NCBI RefSeq assembly: GCF_001625695.1
Contig: NZ_AUXY01000035.1
Coordinates: forward strand, 124,001 to 188,000
Origin: Pseudoalteromonas luteoviolacea H33-S
Lineage (GTDB): Bacteria; Pseudomonadota; Gammaproteobacteria; Enterobacterales; Alteromonadaceae
DNA: 64,000 nt
Reading direction: 5' to 3'
Shown: positions 28,128 through 37,052 of the stretch, one piece after another
Layout of the letters: each line of letters opens with the position of its first letter
How positions within the stretch are numbered: position 1 is the stretch's first letter
Notes under the pieces: generated by a model
What the model was told of the DNA's origin: nothing
Database searches by the model: none
The model's input: only the letters and a program-made list of their open reading frames with translations
Translations under genes and position numbers: made by a program

Positions 28128-28428
28128 GATCGTGTAATTTTACAAGGATCATTATTTTCCTAAGTCCACCAACTTGAGATCACTTTCTTACCTAGCAGAT
28201 CCTTTTGGGATCAGATCTATACGTACTAGAGAGATAAGTTCAGATATTAGGTAATGCTAAGTTATTGATCTTTGATTCTGTGACAACACAAAGCTTGTTA
28301 AAGTACAGACAAAACTTAGATCCGATACAGTCCGAGTTAGTAATAATTCGATCCCAATGTTAGATCGTTAGTAAATTAATGATCTGATCGCTTCAAGGTT
28401 AGTAAAATAACGATCCCGCTCACTGATC
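28128..28428. repeat. GATC cluster in the phoB-fba intergenic region
   Basis: Fourteen GATC sites in 301 bases (starts 28128, 28147, 28178, 28198, 28209, 28214, 28267, 28319, 28350, 28363, 28381, 28386, 28412, 28425), where about one is expected by chance. The stretch lies between the fba terminator and the phoB promoter and contains no gene I can support. Dam methylation or SeqA binding is a natural thought but is inference. Includes the 31-bp repeats annotated below. Confidence 0.75.
28336..28428. repeat. Three tandem 31-bp iteron-like repeats
   Basis: Units 28336-28366, 28367-28397 and 28398-28428, each exactly 31 bases and each beginning GTTAGTAA, with a GATC at unit position 15 or nearby (CGATCCC in units 1 and 3, TGATCTG in unit 2). 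The preceding 31 bases (28305-28335) keep an in-phase AGATCC but not the GTTAGTAA. 31 bases is close to three helical turns, so bound proteins would lie on one face. Confidence 0.7.
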
Positions 28429-28475
28429 AAGCAGCTCAAACACAACTGCACACCATAAAACATGTATTCAATGCG

Positions 28476-28501
28476 AAAAAAAAGCCCCTAATGGGGCTTT
28501 T
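28476..28501. terminator. Terminator after fba
   Basis: AAAAGCCCC (28480-28488), loop TAAT, GGGGCTTTT (28493-28501). On the minus strand it is followed by a run of eight T residues, as expected for the end of the fba transcript. Confidence 0.93.
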
Positions 28502-28521
28502 CTTAAGTGTAATTACGAGAA

Positions 28522-29586
28522 TTACTTAACTTGAGGTGCAAGTTCACCTGAAAGGTATTTAACATGCATATCATCTAAAGAAATTGGTTTAATATTAGAT
28601 GCTTGACCTGCTGTACCAAACGCTTCATAACGTGCAACACAAATCTCAGTCATTGCTTTAGTCGCTTCAGCTAGGTACTTACGAGGATCAAAATTTGCTG
28701 GGTTATGTGCAAGGTGACGACGAATTGCACCAGTAGCGGCTAAACGTAAGTCTGTATCAATGTTCACTTTACGTACACCGTGTTTGATCCCTTCAACGAT
28801 TTGCTCAACTGGCACACCATATGTTTCTGGGATTTCACCACCAAACTCGTTAATAACAGCAAGCCACTCTTGTGGTACTGATGAAGAGCCATGCATAACT
28901 AAGTGCGTGTTAGGAATACGCGCATGGATCTCTTTAATGCGGTTAATCGCAAGAATGTCACCTGTAGGTGGACGTGTGAATTTATATGCACCGTGCGATG
29001 TACCACATGCAATCGCTAAGGCATCAACACCCGTTTTCTTAACAAAGTCAGCAGCTTCTTCTGGATCAGTCAGTAACTGATCTTGAGTCAGTTTACCAAC
29101 CGCGCCAATGCCATCTTCTTCACCTGCTTCACCAGTTTCCAAAGAACCTAGTACACCTAGCTCGCCTTCTACTGATACTCCACACGCGTGCGCCATTTCA
29201 ACTGTGCGACGTGTAACATCTACGTTGTACTCATAAGATGAGGGGGTTTTGCCATCATCAAGCAAAGAGCCATCCATCATGACCGATGAAAAACCTAATT
29301 GAATTGAACGCTGACATACCGCAGGAGATGTACCGTGATCTTGGTGCATAACAACTGGGATATGTGGCCATTCTTCAACAGCAGCTAAAATCATATGGCG
29401 AATAAAAGGGGCACCGGCATAGCTTCTAGCACCTGCAGAGCCTTGTACGATAACTGGGCTGTTTGTTCTATCAGCCGCTTCCATAATCGCACGCATTTGC
29501 TCTTGGTTATTCACGTTAAAGGCAGGAACGCCGTATCCATTCTCAGCCGCATGATCGAGAAGTTGACGCATACTGATTAAAGCCAT
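28522..29586 (-). CDS. fba: Class II fructose-bisphosphate aldolase
   Basis: Zinc-dependent cleavage of fructose 1,6-bisphosphate into the two triose phosphates. 354 residues from ATG 29586 (GGAG nine bases upstream; the in-frame TTG at 29601 overlaps that region). Metal and catalytic motifs: [31 protein letters not shown] and [10 protein letters not shown], then NIDTDLRL. This is the longer CbbA-like class II subtype rather than E. coli FbaA. Follows pgk by 149 bases and ends at a strong terminator. Confidence 0.96.
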   Translation of the reverse strand: MALISMRQLLDHAAENGYGVPAFNVNNQEQMRAIMEAADRTNSPVIVQGSAGARSYAGAPFIRHMILAAVEEWPHIPVVMHQDHGTSPAVCQRSIQLGFSSVMMDGSLLDDGKTPSSYEYNVDVTRRTVEMAHACGVSVEGELGVLGSLETGEAGEEDGIGAVGKLTQDQLLTDPEEAADFVKKTGVDALAIACGTSHGAYKFTRPPTGDILAINRIKEIHARIPNTHLVMHGSSSVPQEWLAVINEFGGEIPETYGVPVEQIVEGIKHGVRKVNIDTDLRLAATGAIRRHLAHNPANFDPRKYLAEATKAMTEICVARYEAFGTAGQASNIKPISLDDMHVKYLSGELAPQVK

Positions 29587-29735
29587 ATTGCTTTTCTCCA
29601 ATTTTTGATAGCACTTGGCTATCTATTTGAACGGGGTAGATTTAGTTTGGTTGCATCACAACCGCTATTAACCTAAACAAAGAGTGAGAGAGTGTTTAAG
29701 TTAATAGTTGGAGGCCAAACAGGCCCCCTTAAATT

Positions 29736-30914
29736 TTATGCTTTTGCTCTTTGCTCTAGCATATCAACTGCTGGTAACTTTTTACCTTCCAAGAATTCTA
29801 GGAAAGCACCACCACCAGTTGAAATATACGATATCTCATCGCCAACGCCATATTTATCAATCGCAGCCAATGTGTCGCCACCACCAGCGATTGAAAACGC
29901 TTTAGACTTGGCAATCGCATGTGCAATGGCTTCTGTACCATTACCAAATTGATCGAACTCAAAAACGCCAACTGGGCCGTTCCAAACAACAGTGCCAGCT
30001 TGCTCGATGATTTTAGCTAATTCATTTGCCGTATTAGGACCAATATCAAAAATCATGTCATCACTTTCAACTTCAGAAGCATCTTTAATCACTGCAACTG
30101 CTGTTTCTGAGAACTCTTTACCAACAACAACATCTGAAGGTACTGGGATTTCACCATTATTTGCTTTCGCTGCAGTACTGAGCTTTTGAGCTTCAGGAAT
30201 TAACTCTTCTTCATATAAAGACTTACCTACAGGGTTACCAGACGCCGCAATAAATGTATTGGCGATACCACCACCTGTAACTAACTGATCAACAACCGTT
30301 GATAGTGAATCCAGAACCGTTAATTTAGTAGACACTTTAGAGCCACCGACAATCGCAACCAATGGACGAGCAGGATTATCTAATGCTTTACCCAAAGCAT
30401 CTAATTCAGCCGCCAATAAAGGACCTGCACAAGCAACATCTGCAAATTGACCTACGCCATGTGTTGATGCTTGAGCACGGTGTGCAGTACCAAAAGCATC
30501 CATTACGTAAATATCACAAAGAGCTGCAAGCTGTTTAGAAAGCGCCTCGTCGTTTTTCTTCTCACCTTTATTAAAGCGTACATTTTCAAAAACAACCACT
30601 TCGTTATCAGCAACTTCAACACCATCAAGATAGTCAGTAACGAGTCTTACATTTTGTTCAAGTACTTCATTTAGGTAATCAACAACCGGCTGAAGTGAAT
30701 ACTGAGCATCGTATTCCCCTTCCGTTGGGCGACCTAGGTGTGACATCACCATTACTTTAGCGCCTTTTTCTAGGGCTAATTTAATGGTAGGCAAAGATGC
30801 TTTGATGCGCGCGTCAGACGTCACTTTTGCGTCTTTCACTGGCACGTTCAAATCTTCGCGAATAAGCACGCGTTTGCCGTTTAAATCTAAATCCGCCATC
30901 TTGATGACTGACAT
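29736..30914 (-). CDS. pgk: Phosphoglycerate kinase
   Basis: Makes ATP from 1,3-bisphosphoglycerate. 392 residues. Signatures: [63 protein letters not shown] and the hinge [10 protein letters not shown] choose ATG 30914 because AAGGAG is six bases upstream, matching the E. coli N-terminus MSVIKM. Middle gene of epd-pgk-fba. Confidence 0.98.
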   Translation of the reverse strand: MSVIKMADLDLNGKRVLIREDLNVPVKDAKVTSDARIKASLPTIKLALEKGAKVMVMSHLGRPTEGEYDAQYSLQPVVDYLNEVLEQNVRLVTDYLDGVEVADNEVVVFENVRFNKGEKKNDEALSKQLAALCDIYVMDAFGTAHRAQASTHGVGQFADVACAGPLLAAELDALGKALDNPARPLVAIVGGSKVSTKLTVLDSLSTVVDQLVTGGGIANTFIAASGNPVGKSLYEEELIPEAQKLSTAAKANNGEIPVPSDVVVGKEFSETAVAVIKDASEVESDDMIFDIGPNTANELAKIIEQAGTVVWNGPVGVFEFDQFGNGTEAIAHAIAKSKAFSIAGGGDTLAAIDKYGVGDEISYISTGGGAFLEFLEGKKLPAVDMLEQRAKA

Positions 30915-30944
30915 GGACATCTCCTTAAAAGAACGATACTAAAA

Positions 30945-31958
30945 TTAAGAGGCTTTAATCATTGCCATTGCGGTGTCGAGCATACGGTTTGCAAACCCCC
31001 ACTCGTTATCACACCAAACTAACACCTTCACCAAGCGTTTATGGCTCACTCGGGTTTGGGTGCCATCAATAATACTAGAGTGAGAGTCGTGATTAAAATC
31101 CACCGATACTAAGGGTTCTTCGGTGTAATCTAAAATCCCTTGTAGCCTGCCACTGGCAGCCTTCTCCAATACCTGATTTACTTGTTCTAACGTGACATCA
31201 CTTTGCAAAGATACACTTAAGTCCATTGCGGTCACATTAATTGTAGGAACTCTGACGGCAATTGCTTCAAAGCGCCCATGAAATTTAGGTAATATGCGCT
31301 CAATACCACGCGCCAATTTTGTATCAACTGGAATAATCGACTGACTTGCAGCGCGAGTACGCCTTAAGTCTTTATGGTATGCATCAATTACTTGCTGGTC
31401 ATGCATCGATGCATGAATGGTTGTTATTGCACCAGACTCGATACCAAAAGCATCATCTAATACTTTAATGACAGGAACAATACAGTTTGTTGTACACGAC
31501 CCATTTGAGACTATGGTATGTGCTGCTTTTAAGTTATCGTCATTGATACCATAGACAATGGTTTCGTCTACATCTGCATCAGCGGGGTGAGAAAACAGCA
31601 CTTTTTTAGCGCCTGCGGCGATATGCGCTGTCGCATGCTGCCTAGAGTGATAAACACCAGTACATTCTAAAACGACATCGATATCTAAGGCATGCCATGG
31701 TAAATGACTTGGGTCTTGCTCATTAAAAATTTGAATTTGTTGCCCAGCAACTTCTAGATAGGGTTTGTTGAGATTGACTGGAAATGCGAAGCGACCATGC
31801 GAGGTGTCGTACTTCATTAAATGCGCGATCCCTTCAGGATCTGCCAACTCGTTAATAGCAACTATTTGAAATTCATTGTTGCGCCCAGACTCAAAGAGGG
31901 CTCGGACAATATTGCGACCTATGCGACCAAAACCATTGATTGCCAGTTTGATTGTCAT
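30945..31958 (-). CDS. epd: D-erythrose-4-phosphate dehydrogenase
   Basis: GAPDH-like enzyme that oxidises erythrose 4-phosphate to 4-phosphoerythronate for pyridoxal phosphate synthesis. 337 residues. Rossmann motif [10 protein letters not shown], the catalytic SCTTNC loop (Cys about 155), and long Epd-specific blocks such as [10 protein letters not shown] and [18 protein letters not shown]. Epd rather than GapA is supported by these blocks and by the epd-pgk-fba order. It begins the operon and lies 30 bases before pgk. Confidence 0.94.
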   Translation of the reverse strand: MTIKLAINGFGRIGRNIVRALFESGRNNEFQIVAINELADPEGIAHLMKYDTSHGRFAFPVNLNKPYLEVAGQQIQIFNEQDPSHLPWHALDIDVVLECTGVYHSRQHATAHIAAGAKKVLFSHPADADVDETIVYGINDDNLKAAHTIVSNGSCTTNCIVPVIKVLDDAFGIESGAITTIHASMHDQQVIDAYHKDLRRTRAASQSIIPVDTKLARGIERILPKFHGRFEAIAVRVPTINVTAMDLSVSLQSDVTLEQVNQVLEKAASGRLQGILDYTEEPLVSVDFNHDSHSSIIDGTQTRVSHKRLVKVLVWCDNEWGFANRMLDTAMAMIKAS

Positions 31959-32120
31959 TAATTAGAAGACCCATTTTCTACATGCGATAAAGAAGTAACC
32001 TAGACTCCTTTGTAAAGATGGCGCTATTGTAATCGACCTTGAACAAATGTGTAAGTGATATGCAAAAATTTTTCTTTATATGAGGTAAATTGCCAAAAAA
32101 AGAACGTGAACTACCTTACT

Positions 32121-32738
32121 TTATACTAAATTTCGCAGCTTGATAGACTTTTGAGTATCTAAATGACCGACTTGAGCCAACAAAAGCTCTGCGGTTGCCA
32201 GTGCATCGCTTAACGCATTGTGATTTTGATAAGTAGGCAAGCCATATCGCGCTCGGCACGCGGGCAGAGTTAACTGCTCTTGCCGTACCGCCTCCTGAGC
32301 TCGGAGCAGACGTTTTTTTTCCAACTTTAAAGTATCTATGATGCACTTAGGTTGTACAGAGATATCGTATTGAATAAAGTGTTTTTGCAAAAACCCCCAA
32401 TCAAGAAACGCATTGTGACACACCAATGTTTTAGTATTTAAAGCACTTGCCAAGGCAGTGAGGATTTGCACAAGACACTCGCCTTTTTCTTCAATTTCAG
32501 GCTCTGATATGCCGTGATAAATTGGGCTCTGTTCAAGGTCTTTTACACCTTTGTTTAACCGGTATTGTGCACTCTGTAACGCAACCTGACCTCGATTTAT
32601 TTCCACCCAAGCAACAGAGACAATCTCATGCTGATTAGGGTCTAACCCCGTCAGCTCTAAGTCGACAACAACGAGCTCACTTTCCAACCAAAGCGGTTCA
32701 CGCTCTTTTCTCATGAAACTTGGCAACAACCATCTCAT
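32121..32738 (-). CDS. DnaQ-like 3'-5' exonuclease
   Basis: DEDDh-type exonuclease of about 205 residues. Visible active-site residues: VVDLELTGLDP (Asp, Glu), VCHNAFLDWGFLQKHF (Asp) and the final HNALSDALATAEL (His, Asp). The role could be RNA or DNA end trimming; it is not the essential dnaQ by context. I start at ATG 32738, four bases after the upstream gene's stop; an in-frame TTG at 32762 would overlap that gene, and neither has an ideal ribosome binding site. Follows the CBS/nucleotidyltransferase gene. Confidence 0.85.
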   Translation of the reverse strand: MRWLLPSFMRKEREPLWLESELVVVDLELTGLDPNQHEIVSVAWVEINRGQVALQSAQYRLNKGVKDLEQSPIYHGISEPEIEEKGECLVQILTALASALNTKTLVCHNAFLDWGFLQKHFIQYDISVQPKCIIDTLKLEKKRLLRAQEAVRQEQLTLPACRARYGLPTYQNHNALSDALATAELLLAQVGHLDTQKSIKLRNLV

Positions 32739-32742
32739 ATAT

Positions 32743-34590
32743 TTACAAACTACCTCGTGCAAATTTAAATACGCATGCTTGCTGCGCTTGCTTGATTAGG
32801 TGAAATGCTTCTTTTAACTGATGGCGCTCCAAAGAGCTTAAGTGCTCTGGGTTAATACAATTGGGTGGTAAATCTAAATCCTCAATCTGTATTTTAAAGC
32901 GCAATTGAGTCAAAAATCGCCAGCAATCTTGCAAATTATAAATATCTTCTTTGCTTAAAATTGAAAACGCTTTCAATGCCTCTAAACGCGCTTGCGTATT
33001 GGCTTTTGCCACACCACACTTAAGCGCATAAATGCGAGCAAGGTCGTTGACAATCGCCACGCCACGCGTTTTTAAATCCAGATAACCATGTTTTCTTTTA
33101 TCACGCTGTAGCTTAAATTGTTGAAACAACCCCATCGGCACACTATTGGCACTGATGTCGGTCGCCATTGCCGCAAAGAAGATATCTTGCTTTTGCATAT
33201 TGTTAAGCTGTGCATTTAAAGCTTGATAAAGGAATTGGTCTCCAAAAATAAAACGCCTATCAAAAAAGATTTTACTGTTGAGCATCGCTTGAGGCGTCGG
33301 GGTATGGCACCATTGATCAAAACGCATCAGCCACTCATCAACAGTACCTCGACACAGCTCATTACTAGCCATAATACCGCCAGGACATGCTTTTATCCCG
33401 CAACTAATGAGATGCCCAGTAACAAATTCCCCCAATTTTGCAAAATAGGCCCTTTGATGCGGCAAAATAGAATTTGAGACAATCAAGCCATTGTCTTGGT
33501 CTGAGTGTAACGTTTGCTCTTCTCGTGCTTGAGAGCCAAAACATATCCAACAAAAACGACAAGGCGGCTCACCTTGCTGTTTGATAAATAATTCAGTTAA
33601 GCGACTCGTCATTGCATCAGTTAAGCCACTGAGCAGTGTCCCAATAAACGAAATATCTTCAACTGTATTAGAGAATCCTCTCAATAAAGCTGGTATCTCC
33701 TTCGCCAAATGAACAACCTCTTGATGACTATTCGCTTTATATATTTGCCCAATTAATTGTACCGGGTCGTGCTTTTGTTGACGCAATAAGTCCGTACTGG
33801 TCACCATGCCTAAAGGCATGCGTTCTTCATTGAGCACAGGTAAATGATGGATATTGTGTTTAAGCATTAAGTGTAAAGCAGCAAAAGCACGATTATTTTC
33901 AAAAATAAATTTAGGATCGCGGGTCATCACTTTTGTCACGGACACGTGTGGGTCAAGCTCCGCCGCCAAAACACGATTACGTAAATCTCTATCTGTCACT
34001 ATCCCTGATAGCTGCCCGTTTTCAGTGATGATCACTGAAGACACACCCGCTTTGTGCATAGTTTTAGCCGCTTCTACAACGCTCGCTTTTGGCTCTATAG
34101 TCACAGCTGTTCTGCACATTAACGTCGATATCTTTCGCTCTGACCACCCTCTTCCCCGCTCTTTATAGTGACTCGACAATAAGCGCTTTTTATGCGCACG
34201 CACAAAGTGCTGCTCAAATGCTGGATACTCTCGTCTTAAAAAATCAAAGTCTTCTTGCGGCAGTAAAAAAATAAGCCCGCCAGTTTGCACTTCTAGGTGG
34301 TTTTGAATATCTTCCCCAGTGAGTAATGACGGGTAACCAAAGTAGTCGCCCTCTCCCAATCTCGTGACTACTTCTCCTGAATTATCAACTAAATCAAACA
34401 CACCTGAGCGCACAAGATATAAATACTTTTGTTCAGAACTCAGTAATTCAGCCTGATTCAACGAGGTGATATACACAACCTTTGCATGATTCACAAAGAA
34501 ATGTGCACAAGATGCAGGCAGCGTGCTAAACGGCAGTTGCTGCGTCACAAAATCTAGTACATCGGTGACTGCTGAGTGGGTATGTGTCAT
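32743..34590 (-). CDS. cNMP-binding/CBS/DUF294 nucleotidyltransferase-like signalling protein
   Basis: A 615-residue protein in four parts: an N-terminal cyclic-nucleotide-binding-like domain (about 15-135), a CBS pair (about 160-280; LMCRTAVTIEPKASVVEAA and VTKVMTRDPKFIFENNR), a DUF294 nucleotidyltransferase core with the GlnD-like motif GSQAREEQTLHSDQDNGLIV, and the C-terminal DUF294 partner domain. It probably senses nucleotides and modifies or binds a partner. It follows the symporter gene on the same strand, a recurring pairing in this family. GAGG lies nine bases before ATG 34590, directly after a terminator T-run. Confidence 0.87.
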   Translation of the reverse strand: MTHTHSAVTDVLDFVTQQLPFSTLPASCAHFFVNHAKVVYITSLNQAELLSSEQKYLYLVRSGVFDLVDNSGEVVTRLGEGDYFGYPSLLTGEDIQNHLEVQTGGLIFLLPQEDFDFLRREYPAFEQHFVRAHKKRLLSSHYKERGRGWSERKISTLMCRTAVTIEPKASVVEAAKTMHKAGVSSVIITENGQLSGIVTDRDLRNRVLAAELDPHVSVTKVMTRDPKFIFENNRAFAALHLMLKHNIHHLPVLNEERMPLGMVTSTDLLRQQKHDPVQLIGQIYKANSHQEVVHLAKEIPALLRGFSNTVEDISFIGTLLSGLTDAMTSRLTELFIKQQGEPPCRFCWICFGSQAREEQTLHSDQDNGLIVSNSILPHQRAYFAKLGEFVTGHLISCGIKACPGGIMASNELCRGTVDEWLMRFDQWCHTPTPQAMLNSKIFFDRRFIFGDQFLYQALNAQLNNMQKQDIFFAAMATDISANSVPMGLFQQFKLQRDKRKHGYLDLKTRGVAIVNDLARIYALKCGVAKANTQARLEALKAFSILSKEDIYNLQDCWRFLTQLRFKIQIEDLDLPPNCINPEHLSSLERHQLKEAFHLIKQAQQACVFKFARGSL

Positions 34591-34602
34591 TTTTAATAGC
34601 CT

Positions 34603-34639
34603 CAAAAAATAATAGCCCAGCAAGAGCTGGGCTATTATT
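34603..34639 (-). terminator. Terminator after the symporter gene
   Basis: AATAATAGCCCAGC (34608-34621), loop AAGA, GCTGGGCTATTATT (34626-34639): a perfect 14-base stem followed on the minus strand by six T residues and then GAGG, the Shine-Dalgarno of the DUF294 gene. Confidence 0.93.
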
Positions 34640-34652
34640 CATCTTCAACGTT

Positions 34653-36377
34653 TTAGTGCGCGTGTGCTTCACCAGAGCCTTTTGGATTACGGATCCCATC
34701 TACCATGCGCTTCACCTCATCTGGCGTTTCAGCGGTCAGTTTCATCACAACCGCGGCAACACCAAAGTTAACCAGCATACCGATAATACCGATACCTTCA
34801 GGTGAGATACCAAATAGCCAGTTTGCAGGGGCGTTCAACTCAGGGCTCACAAATTTAAAGTAAATAATGTACGCCGCTGTAAAGCCAATACCCGAGATCA
34901 TACCGGCGATAGCCCCCTCTTTGTTCATGCGTTTAGAGAAAATCCCCATAATAATGGCTGGGAAGAAACTCGCAGCCGCTAAGCCGAAGGCAAACGCCAC
35001 TACCGATGCCACAAATCCCGGTGGGTTTATGCCAAAGTAGGCCGAGATCCCGATGGCCACCATCGCCGCGAGCCTTGCAGCCATGAGTTCTTGCTTGTCA
35101 CTGATGTCAGGTTTGAGCGTGCGCTTGAGTAAATCATGCGACACCGATGTCGAGATAACCAGCAATAACCCTGCGGTTGTCGACAGTGCAGCTGCAATAC
35201 CACCTGCGGCAACCAGAGCAATGACCCAAGCAGGTAAGTCTGCAATTTCTGGGTTTGCCAATACCATGATATCTCTATCAATTTTAACCTCGTTTGTACT
35301 TGCAGGGTCGTCAATTTTGCCTGCAGAGTAGAACATTTTGCCATCACCGTTTTTATCATTAAATGTGATAAGGCCTGTTCTTTCCCAGTTCTTCACCCAC
35401 TGAGGCGCTTCAGCATATGCTGTGCCACTGCCGTCTTTACCATTAATCGTATCTATCATGTTTACTCGTGCAAACGAAGCAACGGCAGGCGCTGTTGTAT
35501 AAACAATGGCGATAAATACCAATGTCCACGCCGCAGAGATACGCGTATCTTTTACTTTTGGTACAGTGAAGAAGCGCACGATAACATGGGGTAAACCCGC
35601 AGTACCCACCATCAATGCCGCTGTAATTGCAAACACATCAATCATACTCTTAGACCCCTCGGTGTACTGGGCAAATCCCAGCTCGGTACTGAGCCCATCG
35701 AGTTTATCGAGTAAATAGGTGTTTGAGCCATCAGCAAGCGTTGCACCAAACCCAGTTTGAGGCAATAAATGGCCTGTCATCATCATAGAAATAAAGATAG
35801 CCGGTACTAAGTAAGCAAACACTAATACACAGTACTGTGCCACTTGTGTGTAAGTAATTCCTTTCATACCACCTAACACGGCGTAGAAGAAAACAATAAC
35901 CATACCGATATAAACACCCGTTTCAATATCAACCTCTAGGAAACGAGAGAAAACGACGCCAACACCACGCATCTGCCCTGCAATGTAGGTGAAGCAAATA
36001 AAAATGGCACACAAAATAGCCACAACCCGTGCGACCTGTGAGTAATATCTATCCCCAATGAAATCAGGTACGGTAAATTTACCAAACTTACGTAAATATG
36101 GTGCCAGACAAAGTGCTAGCAATACATAACCACCCGTCCACCCCATTAGGTAAACACCGCCATCATATCCCGCAAAAGAGATAATACCCGCCATAGAAAT
36201 AAACGACGCAGCACTCATCCAATCCGCTGCGGTTGCCATCCCATTTGCCAGCGGTGGTACTCCGCCACCCGCAACATAGAACTCATTAGTTGATCCAGCA
36301 CGCGCCCAAATGGCGATACCGATATATAACGCAAAGCTCAGCCCTACGATTAAAAATGTAAACGATTGAACATCCAT
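34653..36377 (-). CDS. actP: Sodium:solute symporter, large subunit (acetate symporter-like)
   Basis: A 574-residue membrane protein of the SSS family with about 13 membrane segments, beginning SFTFLIVGLSFALYIG and containing AADWMSAASFISMAG and GTAGLPHVIVRFFTV. It matches the VC_2705-type symporters, which almost always sit directly behind a small DUF4212 protein, as here (11-base gap). Acetate uptake is inferred from family and from the CrbS sensor encoded next door; the protein is not a close relative of E. coli ActP throughout, so the symbol is provisional. An 85-residue insertion with a NDKNGDGK calcium-like loop sits near residues 310-400. Confidence 0.85.
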   Translation of the reverse strand: MDVQSFTFLIVGLSFALYIGIAIWARAGSTNEFYVAGGGVPPLANGMATAADWMSAASFISMAGIISFAGYDGGVYLMGWTGGYVLLALCLAPYLRKFGKFTVPDFIGDRYYSQVARVVAILCAIFICFTYIAGQMRGVGVVFSRFLEVDIETGVYIGMVIVFFYAVLGGMKGITYTQVAQYCVLVFAYLVPAIFISMMMTGHLLPQTGFGATLADGSNTYLLDKLDGLSTELGFAQYTEGSKSMIDVFAITAALMVGTAGLPHVIVRFFTVPKVKDTRISAAWTLVFIAIVYTTAPAVASFARVNMIDTINGKDGSGTAYAEAPQWVKNWERTGLITFNDKNGDGKMFYSAGKIDDPASTNEVKIDRDIMVLANPEIADLPAWVIALVAAGGIAAALSTTAGLLLVISTSVSHDLLKRTLKPDISDKQELMAARLAAMVAIGISAYFGINPPGFVASVVAFAFGLAAASFFPAIIMGIFSKRMNKEGAIAGMISGIGFTAAYIIYFKFVSPELNAPANWLFGISPEGIGIIGMLVNFGVAAVVMKLTAETPDEVKRMVDGIRNPKGSGEAHAH

Positions 36378-36388
36378 TATGCTGCTCC

Positions 36389-36652
36389 TTACTCATCTAC
36401 GCCGTATTTTTTATCGAGCGCATCCATTTTTGATACGTAGACAAAAATCAAAGCAACAAATGTATAAATTGCACCTTGTTGTGAAAACCAAAAGCCCAAT
36501 TTAAACCCAAAAAAACGTACTTCGTTCAGTACATCGACAAATAAAATGCCACATCCAAATGACACCACAAACCAAATTACTAGTAGCTTAAACATCAAGG
36601 CTAGATTTTCTGACCAATATGCTTTTGCTTGTTCTTCACTTTTAAAGGCCAT
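36389..36652 (-). CDS. DUF4212 symporter small subunit
   Basis: An 87-residue protein with two membrane helices (LMFKLLVIWFVVSFGCGILF and FSQQGAIYTFVALIFVY) separated by a short loop. This is the small-subunit family (TIGR03647-like) that pairs with VC_2705-type sodium:solute symporters. I start at ATG 36652, six bases after GGGGAG; longer readings extend into the promoter region. First gene of the symporter operon, with a candidate CrbR dyad 90 bases upstream. Confidence 0.93.
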   Translation of the reverse strand: MAFKSEEQAKAYWSENLALMFKLLVIWFVVSFGCGILFVDVLNEVRFFGFKLGFWFSQQGAIYTFVALIFVYVSKMDALDKKYGVDE

Positions 36653-36741
36653 GATTAACTCCCCGTTTAACGCATAGTGTATATATGCGTTGGTATTAAT
36701 TGACCTTTTGACTGTAGCAACGGCTTGTCTAGATTGAATTG

Positions 36742-36753
36742 AGACCTTAGTCG
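36742..36753. promoter_or_regulatory. Candidate CrbR site upstream of the symporter operon
   Basis: AGACCTTAGTCG: GAC-CTTA-GTC is an inverted repeat, and nine bases (GACCTTAGT) are identical to the element 75 bases before acs. It is 90 bases before the DUF4212 start. Confidence 0.5.
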
Positions 36754-36885
36754 TAAACACAAGATGACGTTTACGTAAACTGCAAATTAAAACAACTTGA
36801 ATATATTTAATAGATATTAAAATCAATATCTTAGAAAATATATGTATGTCATATCATGCAAATTATTAACACGTCATACGGTATA

Positions 36886-36897
36886 AGACATTAGTCT
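36886..36897. promoter_or_regulatory. Candidate CrbR site upstream of crbS
   Basis: AGACATTAGTCT, a perfect AGAC-N4-GTCT dyad, 156 bases before the kinase start and in the shared divergent region. Could act on either gene. Confidence 0.5.
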
Positions 36898-37052
36898 AAT
36901 TAGCACAATAAATTACCAATTCTTCATAAGAATCAGCGTATTATATTTATAGACTAACTCACTGGCATATTCTGGGTAAGCCAGATAAGATGAGGGCTCA
37001 AACCAATCATCAAATTTAATAATACAATCAATAACATCAATTAGGACCGACG

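Larger units (their letters stand above)
36653..37052. promoter_or_regulatory. Divergent symporter/crbS control region
   Basis: 400 bases between the DUF4212 gene and the divergent hybrid kinase. It holds the dyads at 36742-36753 and 36886-36897 and is otherwise AT-rich. No coding sequence is supported. Confidence 0.6.

Noticed and set aside
28128-28428. Replication origin (oriC or second-chromosome origin)
   Set aside because: GATC density is origin-like, but I see no DnaA boxes, no initiator gene and no AT-rich unwinding region in the standard arrangement; phoB and fba are not usual origin neighbours. Kept only as a GATC/repeat finding.
29710-29727. GGCC-rich inverted repeat between pgk and fba as a terminator
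   Set aside because: Short stem and no T-run; probably no more than a weak hairpin within the operon.
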